Shown: positions 34,401-45,583 of the stretch, piece after piece
How positions within the stretch are numbered: the first letter of the stretch is position 1
Layout: every line of letters begins with the position of its first letter
DNA from: Okapia johnstoni
Lineage: Eukaryota > Chordata > Mammalia > Artiodactyla > Giraffidae
Direction of reading: 5' to 3'
Length of the DNA: 64,000 nt
Assembly: GCA_024291935.2 (NCBI GenBank)
Contig: CM044320.1
Span: 50,224,001-50,288,000, forward strand
The notes under the pieces: model-generated
Database searches by the model: none
The model's input: the letters and a program-made list of their open reading frames with translations, nothing else
What the model was told of the DNA's origin: nothing
Program-made: the position numbers and the translations under genes

Positions 34401-35935
34401 TTATAAATTTAAACATCAGCAGAGCTAAGTAGTACTGTAGTCATTATCCCATCGTTACTATGGCTATAGCACCAGAACCTTATAGAGGATTTGTTTTTGC
34501 ATGAAATACTTCTTACCATAGCAACAGCAGTGTTGATTTAAAATATAACTTGCAAGATATAATTTATCTCTAACATTTCTGTATATTTTCTATGGTGTTA
34601 CTTGTTAATAGGATTACACTTTTGATGACTCCTGATCTTTTGAAATAAGCCATCTCTTGGGATGTATGTGAGAAAAATCTAGGCTGCTCATTGTTTACAG
34701 GAACAGAAAACTCAACAAATACATTTGAATATATAACATTTCCAGAGCTTTTGTTGAAGATATTTGGGTGCCTTGGGGTTCAAATTCAGGATAGATCTTT
34801 AGAAAATTGAATCAGAGTAATTATTCATTTTAGAGTCATTAAAAATAATTTTCATCCTTTTTATATTTCAAGATTTTTTTTTCATTTAAAGATTTGAGGT
34901 TTACTTTTTTGTTTGTCCTTTTAATTTCTCCAGAGCAGCTCTTTGTTTCACTTTCATAACCAGTTGGGACAGTATAAAAACAGAAACCATTTTTAAAATG
35001 ATTTAAAACCAAAGAACCAACACACTTGAAAACAATAGACTTGAGTTAAAAGGGTTCTTTCCTCTCTTCCCCCACTACAGACTCTTCTGTTTGGGGAAAT
35101 ACATGGTTACAGTGACTGCAGTATTACAAAGAAATACATTTTGGTAGGAGAGAAACAAAACCTCTTGGTTCCAAAAATGTAGTTATTCACTGTAGGCCAT
35201 TTATTCATCTGGCTCTAGGCTATGGGAATTACTCCTAGCACAGAACTCCTTTTGAAATCCCTAACTCCCTAGGGGGTCAGCGCTAGATGAGAAACTGCCC
35301 CTATGAACTTGGCTTATGCAGACAAAACAAAGAAGTTAGTGGTTGAGGGTAACAGGAAAGATGCGTGGGAAGGGTGAATGTAGCTAGCTTCCTTTGCTTA
35401 CAACAGGAGCTTCTTTCAATGCAAAATGAATGCCAAGATAGATCAGGCACTCTACCAAGAAGATACAATAATTTAGTAATACAGTCTGCCCAGGCAGTTT
35501 AGCAGCTGGAAATGAGTGAGCCTTGGGATTTGCTATAAATGGTGAGGAATTGGCTGATAGCCTCTGTCCTATATTGAGCAGAGGGAACAAGAGAAAAGAT
35601 TATAAATGTTTGAAATCAGAGCCAAATAGCAGGGTCTGTTCTGGTCCAGGGGTTGCCAGAACTCTAGCATTCTCTGGCTTCTGCATTAAATGCTGAGTTT
35701 GGTAGAGTGTGGGACTTAATAGGCCAGGAAACACCAGTTTACCTGGATGCATTTTCTGTAAGGCAGCTGTTGATCTTCAGTGGTTTAGGGGAGGAATTTT
35801 ACTATAAGCTGTGTCCAATGCCATGCAGTATCTAAGTATAGTAATAAAAATCTTTGTGCTAATTGTGCAATAAGAATAGATACTCAAAGGTCATTGATGA
35901 TACTTAAAAGGGGGCCCACTGGGTGGTTTGTTTGT
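34401..35935. other. Intronic segment, no assigned repeat
   Basis: Single-copy-looking sequence, moderately AT-rich. ORFs on both strands are short and unflanked by splice signals I would trust. Nothing further recognised. Confidence 0.45.
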
Positions 35936-36240
35936 TTGTTTTTACTTTTTCTTTTTTTTTTTTTCTTAAATTTGGGAGAGTTGCTTTACAATGTTGTGTT
36001 AATTTCTGCTGTGCAATGAAGTGAATCAGCTAAATGTATACATATGTCCCCTCCCTCTTGGACCTTCACTCCCCCAACCCCCATCCCCTTCATACCCTGA
36101 GAAAACCATAATTGAAAAAGACACACACACTCCGGTGTTCATTGCAGCACTATTTATAATAGCCAGGACATAGAACCAACCTAAATGTCCATTAAGATAA
36201 ATGAATAAAGATGTGGTACATATATACAGTATACTACTGG
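35936..36240 (-). mobile_element. L1 with inverted 5' part (twin-priming structure)
   Basis: The left part is antisense L1 3' UTR behind a poly-T tract (CTTTACAATGTTGTGTTAAT). From about 36105 the sequence switches to sense L1 (GTTCATTGCAGCACTATTTA, CCTAAATGTCCATTAAGATA). ACTGGG occurs at both outer edges and may be the TSD. Confidence 0.75.
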
Positions 36241-36895
36241 GCGATCTTCACACTCCAGCGCTCCAGGACACCCCAGTGGACCGTACCCTGTGCTGATGTC
36301 ATAGGAAATTTTGGAGGAGACTGTAAACACAGAGCCTTGGGATGGATAAAGGCAAGCTTTGGGCTAGCCAGATTCATCTCCCAAACTGGTGTAAACAAGC
36401 AAGGATTCCTGTGCCTGCAAAGCAGAAAGCCAAACTCTTGACAGTGGGCATTTGCAGCAAAGTTAAGGCTTATTGCAAGGCTCCAAGCAAGAGAGTTGGA
36501 GAAAAGCCTCAGATCCATTGCAACTTGGTCTATGAGTTAGGATTTTTTAAAAGGGGAAGACTAAAGAGACCAGGACTAATCATCATCTTGTAAAATTTTT
36601 GTGACATTTCTTAATTGTAGTTTTGGGAGTCAGGATGTCTCGGGTTATGATTCTTTAGCTAGACAGTCCATAATTTGGGAATCTGTGAGCTCATCTTGCC
36701 CTAGAGAAATAACATAAGTTTGTATATTAATGATATTATCTAGAATAACAATTTTAGTACATTAACGATGGTATTGACAACAGCAATTTTAGTCATCTGA
36801 CTCTGTTTGATTTAGGGTTCAGTTAGCACAAGATTAAGGTCAGAGGGGACAAGAAAGGAAACAAAGTTTTGGAGGGAGAGATTAATCATAAACTC
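36241..36895. mobile_element. Possible LTR, unassigned
   Basis: A GC-richer block with CTCCAGGACACCCCAGTGGA, AACTCTTGACAGTGGGCATT and GGCTTATTGCAAGGCTCCAA that reads like a ruminant ERV LTR or leader. The ORFs at 36211-36441, 36234-36518 and 36342-36593 overlap on both strands and are not convincing genes. Confidence 0.35.
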
Positions 36896-36904
36896 AGTAA
36901 GGGG

Positions 36905-37075
36905 ACTTGGGTTTTAGGAGGACTTGGTTTCACTGGTTTTTGTATTTATTAGCTATATTATTTGTCCACAGTTCAAAGTCATAAGAATACCTACTTCAGA
37001 AACCTTTGTGAGGATTAAGTGAGATAAAATAACCTTGAATATAGTAGGTACGCAATAAATGTTGGCTCTCCTTAC
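36905..37075 (+). mobile_element. MIR remnant
   Basis: GTATTTATTAGCTATATTAT, ACTTCAGAAACCTTTGTGAG, GATTAAGTGAGATAAAATAA, GTACGCAATAAATGTTGGCT. Confidence 0.7.
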
Positions 37076-37088
37076 CTAATAGGGAATC

Positions 37089-37314
37089 TTGCGTGTGTGC
37101 TCAGTCAGCCAGCCATGTCCAACTCTTTGTGACCTCTTGGACTGTATGTAGCCTGCCAAGCTTCTCTGTCCATGAGGTTATCCAGACAAGAATACTGGAG
37201 TGGGTTGCATTTCCTCCTCCAGGGGATTTTTCCAGTCCAGGGATAGAACCCATGTCTCCTGAATCTCCTGCATTGCAGGTGGGTTCTTTACCACTGAGCC
37301 ACATGGGAAGTCCC
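37089..37314 (-). mobile_element. Bov-tA SINE, antisense
   Basis: TGTGTGCTCAGTCAGCCAGC ... CTGCATTGCAGGTGGGTTCT ... GAGCCACATGGGAAGTCC. Full antisense order. Confidence 0.92.
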
Positions 37315-38169
37315 AGTATAGCATCTTACCTTTGTAATTTTTTAAATGAATTCCTTCCCAGGGAGTTTGTGTTTTTAATTAATTTTACATGTCTTTGAAA
37401 ACTTAATTGATTTTTGACCTTGAGAAATTAAGGGAACATGAATTCTATATAGTTGCTTCTGTGTCTCATTATTGTTTGACTCACCCTTTTGTCTCAATGT
37501 GTAGGTGAGCTGGAAAGACATTCTTAATATCAGATATAAATGAACATACTAGCCAAATTACATGAGCTACATGACTAGGAGAACAAGGCAGGTTAATAAA
37601 CTATAATAATGGTCATATAATTTATGTTATAAAAGAAAAACAGTTGTTATTTCTCCCACATATTTTGAATAAGACCTAGCACCCCTTTGAAGATTTATTG
37701 AGACATATTGACAATATATATTATCAAAATTTAGCTGCTTGTTCTCTTTAGTTGATATAGAATTTAAATGTGGAACACTGACTAATTTGTATATTATCTT
37801 TTTTACTGACTATCATTGAGTAATTGGAATGCTTTAATAGTTACAAATCTCCACAAATTTCTTTTGTGTTTTTTATAAACATACATTTTTAGGGCGATCT
37901 TATTAAAAAAGGATTTGCTTAATTTGAATCCATAATTATAATAAGCTTTTTCTTTATTTATCTAGTTCTCAGAATAATTTATTGAGTTGTATATTGCATC
38001 ATATAGTACCAACATGCATGGCAAGGCAATTTAGTAGTAATTCTGCCTAGTCATAAATCATTTGAAGAATCACATTAAAAGCTTTCAAGTCCTGATACAC
38101 TGCCTTTTTTAAAATTGAAATCTTTATAAATGTAAATTTTTATAATATAATGAAAGGTATTATAGAAAA
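37315..38169. other. Intronic AT-rich segment
   Basis: About 70% AT by eye. No repeat family or gene recognised. Confidence 0.45.
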
Positions 38170-38378
38170 CTAATGGTGGCTCAGACGGTAAAGTGTCTGC
38201 CTACAATGCGGGAGACCCGGGTTCAATCCCTGGGTCGGGAATCTCTCCTGGAGAATGAAACGGCAACCCACTCCAGTATTCTTGCCTGGAAAATCCCACA
38301 GATGGAGGAGCCTGGTAGGCTACAGTCCATAGGGTCGCAAAGAGTCGGACACAACTGAGTGACTTCACTTTCACTTTC
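38170..38378 (+). mobile_element. Bov-tA SINE
   Basis: Starts inside the head at GGTGGCTCAGACGGTAAAGT, B-box GGGTTCAATCCCTGGGTC, 3' end ACACAACTGAGTGACTTCAC followed by TTTCAC repeats. Well preserved. Confidence 0.93.
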
Positions 38379-38869
38379 AAGTACTTTGAGAGATCTTTCT
38401 GCAGCAATACATATATATTCTAAATATGACATGTTCTTTCATGTTATTGCTACTCTAACAATCTTTGCTCCCTACAAATGTATGTTAGTAGACAAGAGAG
38501 TCAGAGTTGTGTGAATGCAGATTTCAACAATGGCACTGCTACTTGGACACTGTACTTTGGTTCAATGGCAAGCTTGGGAGGCTGAGTCAAAATAATTCAG
38601 GAGAGCTCAAACCTTCTCTAATCACACTGACAAGCTGAGATTAAGTAATGAGATAACAATAAATGATTTCCAATCATCTTGAAAAGCAAACTGCTGTAAG
38701 TGGATATCATAAAAAATAGCAAACACTTATTTGTCTGATGACTATAGATATTATTATTGAATGTAAGAAAAAAAGCAGTTATATATATAAAATATTTAAA
38801 GAAACAAAATACCCAATCATGAAGATGAGTAAAAACAAAGACTATCAATAAATGAGGCAAATTTTAAAA

Positions 38870-39835
38870 ATAAATGGCATTTCAACATATGATAAATATA
38901 ATGTTTGAAATTATTTTTGAAATTCCAAGTGAATATATAAGTAGCAGATTAAGCAGAGATGAAGAGAGAATTGGTGAACTGGAAAAGAAATTTAAAGAAA
39001 TTATCCAAAGTACAGTACAGAGGGCCAAAGAGGCAAAAAATATGAGAGACAAAAAGCAATATGCAAGATGGAATAAGGAGGTAAACCTACTTCTAATCAG
39101 AGACTGGGGATGAAATAATAAAGAAGCCCAAAAAGATGATAATTGCTAAAATTTCCCCCAAACTGATAAAAACATGAATTCATTGGTCCAAGAAACCCAC
39201 TATATTCCAAAAAGGATAAAGAGAAATCCATACTGAGACACATAATTGTGAAATTGAAAGATGTAGAGGAGATTTTCAAAGCAGGTAGAGAAATGATGGA
39301 TTATCTGCAACAAAGACACAGGCATAATGATAACCAACTTATCAAGGAAAGATATAAGATAAAATGAGTAGAATGGTATCTCCAAAGTGTGATAGAAAAA
39401 AGTTCCATCAACCTGAACTATGAACTAAAAGAGCCTGTTTTAATAAATAGTTTTATTTATTAAAAGTAAAGTAAAATATTTTAAAAAAGTAAAACATGAA
39501 GACATTCATAGTTTAAAAACTAAAAACATTTGCTACCTAAAGGCTTTTTCCAAGAAAAACCTCAAAGATTACTTCAAGAAGGAAAGTGATCTCAAGTCAT
39601 TCTGAGGAAGCAATAGTGAGTAAATAAAATGGTAAATATATATATGAAAATTCAAATAAAAATGATCTGAATAAAATAAAACATCTGATTTAGAAAACTA
39701 CTATACAGAATGAAAAAGCTGACAGCAGAATTTGTTAAAGAAATAATGATTGAATTTCAAGTAATATAATATCTTAAAATTATTCAGGAAGAGGGAATTT
39801 TCCACAACTAGTTTTGAGACTAGTAATCTTCATAT
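38870..39835 (+). mobile_element. L1/HAL1-like 5'/ORF1 region remnant
   Basis: ACTGGAAAAGAAATTTAAAG, AATAAAGAAGCCCAAAAAGA, CAGGTAGAGAAATGATGGAT and similar A-rich segments match the order of old L1/HAL1. The short ORF at 38874-39113 is a decayed piece. Confidence 0.55.
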
Positions 39836-40181
39836 CAAAACTTGACAGCATAAGAAAGGAAAAATTAAAGGCCTGTTTCATTCATGAACATAGATGCAAA
39901 AATTCTAAACAAAGTACTAGCAGACCAAATCTAGTAGGATAGCAAAAGAAAAATGCATTATGACCAATTCAACCCTATGCAGTTTGTTTAACATGAGAGA
40001 ATATGTCATTTCCACTGACAGATTAAAGGAGAAAAACTACATAATCAGCTCAATAAGTGAAGAAAAACATTTGATATAAATTCAAAAATCAATCATAATG
40101 TTCAATTCTAAAATTCTCAGCAAAGCTGAAATAGAAGGGAACATACTTAACCCAATAAATGCTGTCTTATCCAGGAATTAG
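39836..40181 (+). mobile_element. L1 ORF2 RT-region fragment
   Basis: GAACATAGATGCAAAAATTC, ATTATGACCAATTCAACCCT, TAATCAGCTCAATAAGTGAA and GAAAAACATTTGATATAAAT follow the L1 reverse-transcriptase region. Frame broken. Confidence 0.72.
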
Positions 40182-40403
40182 GTGATTCCCAGGTGACTCA
40201 GTGGTAAAGAATCTACCTGCCAAGCAGGAGATGCAGGAGACACGGTTTCAATGCCTGGGTCAGGAAGGTCCTCTGGAGGAGAAAATGGCAATCCACTCCA
40301 GTATTCTTGCCTGGAAAATCCTATGGACAGAGGAGCCTGGCGGGCTATAGCCCGTAGGGTCACAAAGAGTTGAATATGACTAAGCACGAAACACATGACA
40401 GCA
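40182..40403 (+). mobile_element. Bov-tA SINE in L1
   Basis: GTGATTCCCAGGTGACTCAG to AGCACGAAACACATGACAGC. Perfect 14-bp TSD TATCCAGGAATTAG at 40168-40181 and 40404-40417. Confidence 0.95.
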
Positions 40404-40630
40404 TATCCAGGAATTAGAGTGACCATCATTTTTAAATGAGGGCAGAAGAATTTTATGGTAGATATGATTACTGTCCTCAGTTCTTTACTCCTTCTCTGCC
40501 ATGTTACCTTGTAATGCTGTAGACACAGTGGCATTTACATCCTCACTCCATTTACTTTAGCAAGAGACACATGATTTTATTCTGTCAACCAATGTGAGAA
40601 GTAACAGGGTATCAGTTCCTACAGATTTTA

Positions 40631-40852
40631 AGGGCTCCCTTGGTAGCTCAGATGGTAAAGAATCTGCCTGCAATGCAGGAGACCCGTGTTCGATCCCTGG
40701 GTCAGAAAGATCTCCTGGAGAAGGAAATGGCAACCCACTCCAGTATTCTTGCCTGGAGAATCCCATGGACAGAGGAGACTGGTGAGCTACACAGTCCATG
40801 GGATTGCAAATGAGTCGGACATGACTGAGTGACTAACCTTTCACTTTCACTT
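40631..40852 (+). mobile_element. Bov-tA SINE
   Basis: GGGCTCCCTTGGTAGCTCAG, B-box GTGTTCGATCCCTGG, 3' end GACATGACTGAGTGACTAAC and CTTTCACTTTCAC. Well preserved. Confidence 0.94.
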
Positions 40853-40981
40853 AGGATATTCACCTTAATCATTTAACATAGTGCCTCCCAGACTTCTTAA
40901 ATGTAGAGTTATTCTCTCTTTGGAATTAGAATTTTGCAAGGAAGTGGTTTGAAATTATTTAAATTTTCATTTCTAATCAAG

Positions 40982-41053
40982 CTTTTAAATCATCCATTTA
41001 TTTATGTATTTTATACACAAAAAATACACAAATAAATGGATGATTTTTAAAAG
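40982..41053. repeat. Near-perfect inverted repeat (hairpin)
   Basis: Arms 40982-41012 and 41021-41053 with an 8-nt loop (ATACACAA). The core 26 bp of each arm (AAATCATCCATTTATTT...) pair with one mismatch; the outer ends pair again after a 2-nt bulge. Not part of any element I recognise. Confidence 0.9.
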
Positions 41054-41107
41054 TTTGTGTTTGATGGGCTTGTGTTTCCTTATTTTATTCAATGGGTTAT
41101 AATCTAT

Positions 41108-41317
41108 GGGCGATGGTGGTGGTTTAGTTGCTAAGTCATGTCCAACCCCATGGACTGTAGCCTGCCAGGTTCCTCTGTCCATGGAGTTCTCCAGGCAAGT
41201 ATACTGGTGTGGGCTGCAATTCCTTTCTCCAGAGGATCGTCCCTATCAGGGATCAAACTCAGGTCTTCTGCATTGCAGGCAGATTCTTTACTGACTGAGC
41301 CACCAGGGAAGCCCTTT
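41108..41317 (-). mobile_element. Bov-tA SINE, antisense
   Basis: TTAGTTGCTAAGTCATGTCC to GAGCCACCAGGGAAGCCC. GATGGTGGTGG precedes it. Confidence 0.92.
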
Positions 41318-41639
41318 AATCCACTAGTGGCATTATTTCTTTTCTTCCTAAAATTGTCCTTAGTTTAATCATTGGAAGCCTATTCAAATTTGCTTCTTTG
41401 TCCTCTTGACATGCCTCTTTATTCTTTGAGCACTTCCTTGCTTTCTAACACAAGGTGTTCCAAGACCATTTTGTAATTTCTCTGCCCTGGCTCTGATATC
41501 AGTCATTTCTCAATGGATCTCTGTCTTAGTGGAAAACACATTTAGAAGCCAAGTATGAGCTTTACTTACTGCTATTGGGACCTCATTTTCCCAGGCCCTC
41601 TCAACAGTCAGGTAATATATGTACATAAATACATACATG

Positions 41640-41865
41640 CATGTGTGCATGCTAAGTTGCTTCAGTCCTGTCCAAACTCTTTGTGACTCTATGGACTATA
41701 GCCTGCCAGGCTCCTCTCTCTATGGGATTCTCCAGGCAAGAATAGTGGAGTGGGTTGCCATGCACTCCTCCAAGGGATCTTCCAGACTCAAGGATCACAC
41801 CCAAGGCTCCTGTGGCTCCTGCTTGTTGGCAGATTCTTTATTGCTGAGCCACCAGGGAAACCCTC
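41640..41865 (-). mobile_element. Bov-tA SINE, antisense
   Basis: CATGCTAAGTTGCTTCAGTC to GCTGAGCCACCAGGGAAACC, with a diverged B-box region. Confidence 0.9.
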
Positions 41866-42062
41866 AATACACACATAAACAAATATATATTTTTGTCAAT
41901 ATCAATACATTTTCCTTGATCTCTATCTTGAAAATATTGATATCTCCAATTACAAGCCAACTTCATGAGGCTCACTCTACTTTTCTCCCTCTTCATATTT
42001 CTAGCTCCCTCCTTTAACAATGAGAGATCTGATCCCATTTTCCCTGCTGTAGTTGCTTATGT

Positions 42063-42640
42063 GATCACCCCTCTGTAAGTAAGCTGTATCCCATATCTAC
42101 TGCCACTTCCTCCCCACTGAGGCATCTTTCTCGTCTTATCTGAGATTGGACTCCCCATGCCAATTTATCTGTGTAAACACCCTTCTTACCCTCCTGCAAC
42201 TCTGACACCTTAGAGATGGACTTATCCACATGTGGACACCCTCCTTTCACTGATGAGGCTTTGACATTTTATGCCAGACAGTGCTATACATGAACACTTT
42301 CCTCTTCTGCTGGACATAAACACCTTCCTCACCCTGTTTGGGTTCTGACACCACTTGCTAAATTGCCCCTCTGCAGGGATACCCTCCTCACTTAGCTAGT
42401 TTTACAACTCCTACTCCCAGGCGAACCCCTCCCTACCCCACATAGGTTTCCTCCTCACTCCACACAGGCTCTTTGATTCTCCATACTGGGCCATTCCCCT
42501 ATGTGTACACCCCCTTCACAGTGCCTGGGTTCCAATATACCATGTTGAGTTGCCCCAAAACAAGGACATCACCATTACTTTGCCTGGGCTCTGACACCCG
42601 ACTCCAGGCTACCTCTCTAGTAAACTTAAGGATGCCATCT
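42063..42640. repeat. Degenerate ~59-bp minisatellite
   Basis: A repeating theme: ACACCCTCCTCAC, then TGCCTGGGCTCTGACACC, then a CATGCTGGGTTGCCCC-like segment, then CTGTGTGG. Unit starts at about 42176, 42235 and 42294 are 59 bp apart, as are 42319-42378 and 42506-42565; other units are truncated. Roughly nine diverged units in total. Confidence 0.75.
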
Positions 42641-43123
42641 CACTCTTCTTCATCAAATGACTTAAGTTATTAACTGCTCATGGAGGGAAAGGGTAAGGAG
42701 GAAGAAAATGACCAGCCATCTCACATCTGAGCCCCTCTACTTAGAGTTTAGGTTTTCTTTGAGAACTTTGATTATTTTCTTAATTTCTTTTAAATGACTT
42801 TGAGTTTCAGTTTATAGTTTTCAAAATATTTGGGCAGCATTTTTTATTTGTTTGTTTTCATTAACTGTTAAACATTCATTTTCTTTTCCATTTCTTGCAA
42901 TGTCTTTAAATAGGGTTCTATCAAAATCCTTTTTGTTTCCTATCTTTAATGAGAAGAATGTCCTGGGCTGTTCAGAGGAGGTTTCTCTGTGAGAGCAGGC
43001 ATGAGTCCCAGTAGATTTCCCCACTTCATAGCTCAAAGACTTTCACACTTATTGTTATCATGAAGTATTAAGAAATTTGAGTACCTCCCTGCATGATTGA
43101 GAAAGCCTTCCTGCTGTTACTCA
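42641..43123. other. Intronic segment left of the large BovB
   Basis: Unassigned T-rich sequence, continuous before insertion with 45584 onward, as shown by the duplicated TTCCTGCTGTTA target site. No gene recognised. Confidence 0.5.
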
Positions 43124-45566
43124 CCCACTTCTGTCTCTCAGTCATGTCCAACTCTTTGCAACCCCATGGACTGTACCATGAGAGGCTTCCCTGACCATCA
43201 CCAGCTCCCAGGGCTTGTTCAAACTCATGTCCATCAAGTCGGTAATACAATCCAACCATCTCATCCTCTGTCATCCCCTTTGCTTCCTGCCCACAATCTT
43301 TCCCAGCATCAGGATCTTTTCCAATGAGTCAGTTCTTCTCATCAGGTGGCCAAAGGACTGGAGCTTCAGCATCAGTCCTTCCAATGAGCATTCAGGACTG
43401 ATTTCCTTTAGGATGGACTGGTTGGATCTGCTTGCAGTCCAAGGGACTCTCAAGAGTCTTTTCCAACACCACAGTTGAAAAGCATCAATTCTTTGGTGCT
43501 CAGCTTTTTGTATGCTCCAACTCTCACATCCATACATGATTACTGGAAAAACCATAGCTTTGACTATATGAACCTTTGTCAGTAAAGGAATGCTCTGCTT
43601 AATACTCTATCTAGGTTTGTCATAGCTTTTCTTCCAAAGAGCAAGCATCTTTTCATTTCATGGCTGCAGTCACCATCTGCAGTGATTTTGGAGCCCAAGA
43701 AAATAAAGTCTCTAACTGTTTCCATTGTTTCCCATCTATTTGCCATGAAGTGATGGAACCAGATGCCATGATCTTCATTTTTTGAATGTTGAGTTTTAAG
43801 CCAGCTTTTTCACTCTCCTCTTTCAATTTCATCAAGAGGCTCTTCAGTTTCTCTTTGCTTTTAGCCCTAAGGGTGGTACCATCTGCATATCTGAGGTTAT
43901 TGATATTTCTCCCTGAAATCTTGATTCCAGCTTGTGCTTCATCCAGTCCGGCATTTTGCATGATCTACTCTGCATATAAGTTAAATAAGCAAGGTGACAA
44001 TATACAGCCTTGACGTATTCCTTCCCCAATTTGGAACCAGTCGTTGTTCTGTGTCTGGTTCTAACTGTTGCTTAATCACCTGCATACAGATTTCTCAGAA
44101 GGCAGGTAGGTGGTCTGGTATTCCAATCTCTTGAAGAATTTTCCACAGTTTGTTGTGATCCACACAGTCAAAGGCTTTGGTGTAGTCAAAAAGCAGAAGT
44201 AGTTATTTTTCTGGGATTTTCTTGCTTTCTCTATGATCCAACAGGTGTTGGTAATTTGATCCCTGCTTCCTCTGCCTTTTCTAAATCCAGCTTGAACATC
44301 TGGTAATTCTCAGTTCACATACTGTTGAAGCTTAGCGTGGAGAATTTTGAGCATTACTTCACTAGTGTGTGAGATGAGTACAATTGTGTGGTAGTTTGAA
44401 CTATCTTTGGTAGTATGTGAACACTCTTTATCATTGACTTTCTTTGGGATTGGAATGAAAACTGACCTTTTCCAGCCCTGTGGTCAGTGCTGAGTTTTCC
44501 AAGTTTGCTGGCATATTGAGTGCAGCACTTTCATAGCATCATCTTTTAGGATTTGAAGTAGCTCAGCTAGAATTCCATCACTTCCACTAGCTTTGTTCAT
44601 AGTGATGCTTCCTAAGGCCCACTTGGCTTCACACTCCAGGATGTATGGCTCTAGGTGAGTGATCACACCATCATGGTTATCTGAGTCATTAAGATCTTTG
44701 TTATATAGTTATTCTGTGTATTCTTGCCACCTCTTCTTAATATCTTCTGCTTCTGTTAGGTCCATACTTTTACTGTCCTTAATTGTGCCCATCTTTGCAT
44801 GAAATGTTTCCTTGGTATCTCTCATTTTCTTGAAGTGATCTCTAGTCTTTCCCATTCTATTGTTTTCCTCTATTTCTTTGCATTAATCACTGAGGAAGAC
44901 TTTCTTATCTGTCCTTTTATTCTTTGGAACTCTGCATTCAGATGGATATATCTTTTCTTTTTTCCTTTGCCTATGTCTTCTCTTCTTTTCTCAGCTATTT
45001 GTAAGCCTCCTCAGACAACCATTTTGGCTTTTTGCATTTCTTCTTCTTGGGCATGGTTTTGATTACCGCCTCCTATACAAGATCATGAACCTCTGTCCAT
45101 AGTTGTTCAGGCACTCTGTCTACCAGATCTAATCCCTTGAAGCTATTTGTCACTTCCACTGTGTAATCGTAAGGGATTTGATTTAGGTCATACCTGAATG
45201 GTTTAGTGGTTTTCCCTACTTTCTTCAAGTTAAACCTGAATTTTACAATAAGGAGCTCATGATCTGAGTCACAGTCAGCTCCTGGTCTTATTTTTGCTGA
45301 CTGTATGGAGCTTCTCCATCTTTGGCTGCAAAGAATATTATCAATCTGATTTCGATATTGACCATCTGATGATGTCCATGTGTAGAGTCTTCTCTTGTGT
45401 TGTTGGAAGTGGATGTTTGCTGTGACCAATGCATTCTCTTGGCAAAACTCTTTTAGCCTTTTGCCCTGCTACATTTTGTACTCCAAGGCCAAACTTGCTG
45501 TTACTCCAGGTATCTCTTGACTTCCTATTTTGCATTCTAGTTCCCTATAATGAAAAGGATGTCCTT
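43124..45566 (-). mobile_element. BovB LINE, 2.44 kb, antisense, longest copy in window
   Basis: Minus strand, right to left: endonuclease C-terminal part (45073-45429) with TSSDGQYRNQIDNIL and the GADCDSDHELLIVKF catalytic SDH region; linker; RT, with YADGTTL where YADD is expected (43653-43961); and C-terminus YGCESWSIQKAEHQR (43271-43555). Frames are broken by many indels. TSD of about 16 bp, TTCCTGCTGTTACTCA (43108-43123) versus TTCCTGCTGTTATCTCA (45567-45583). Confidence 0.96.
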
Positions 45567-45583
45567 TTCCTGCTGTTATCTCA

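Noticed and set aside
36211..36593. Overlapping ORFs on both strands as small genes
   Set aside because: No recognised homology, no splice context, and they start in L1 sequence; more likely an LTR-like repeat.
41866..42062. Candidate ORF of 132 codons (41619-42017)
   Set aside because: Most of it is antisense SINE; the rest is unassigned pyrimidine-rich DNA.
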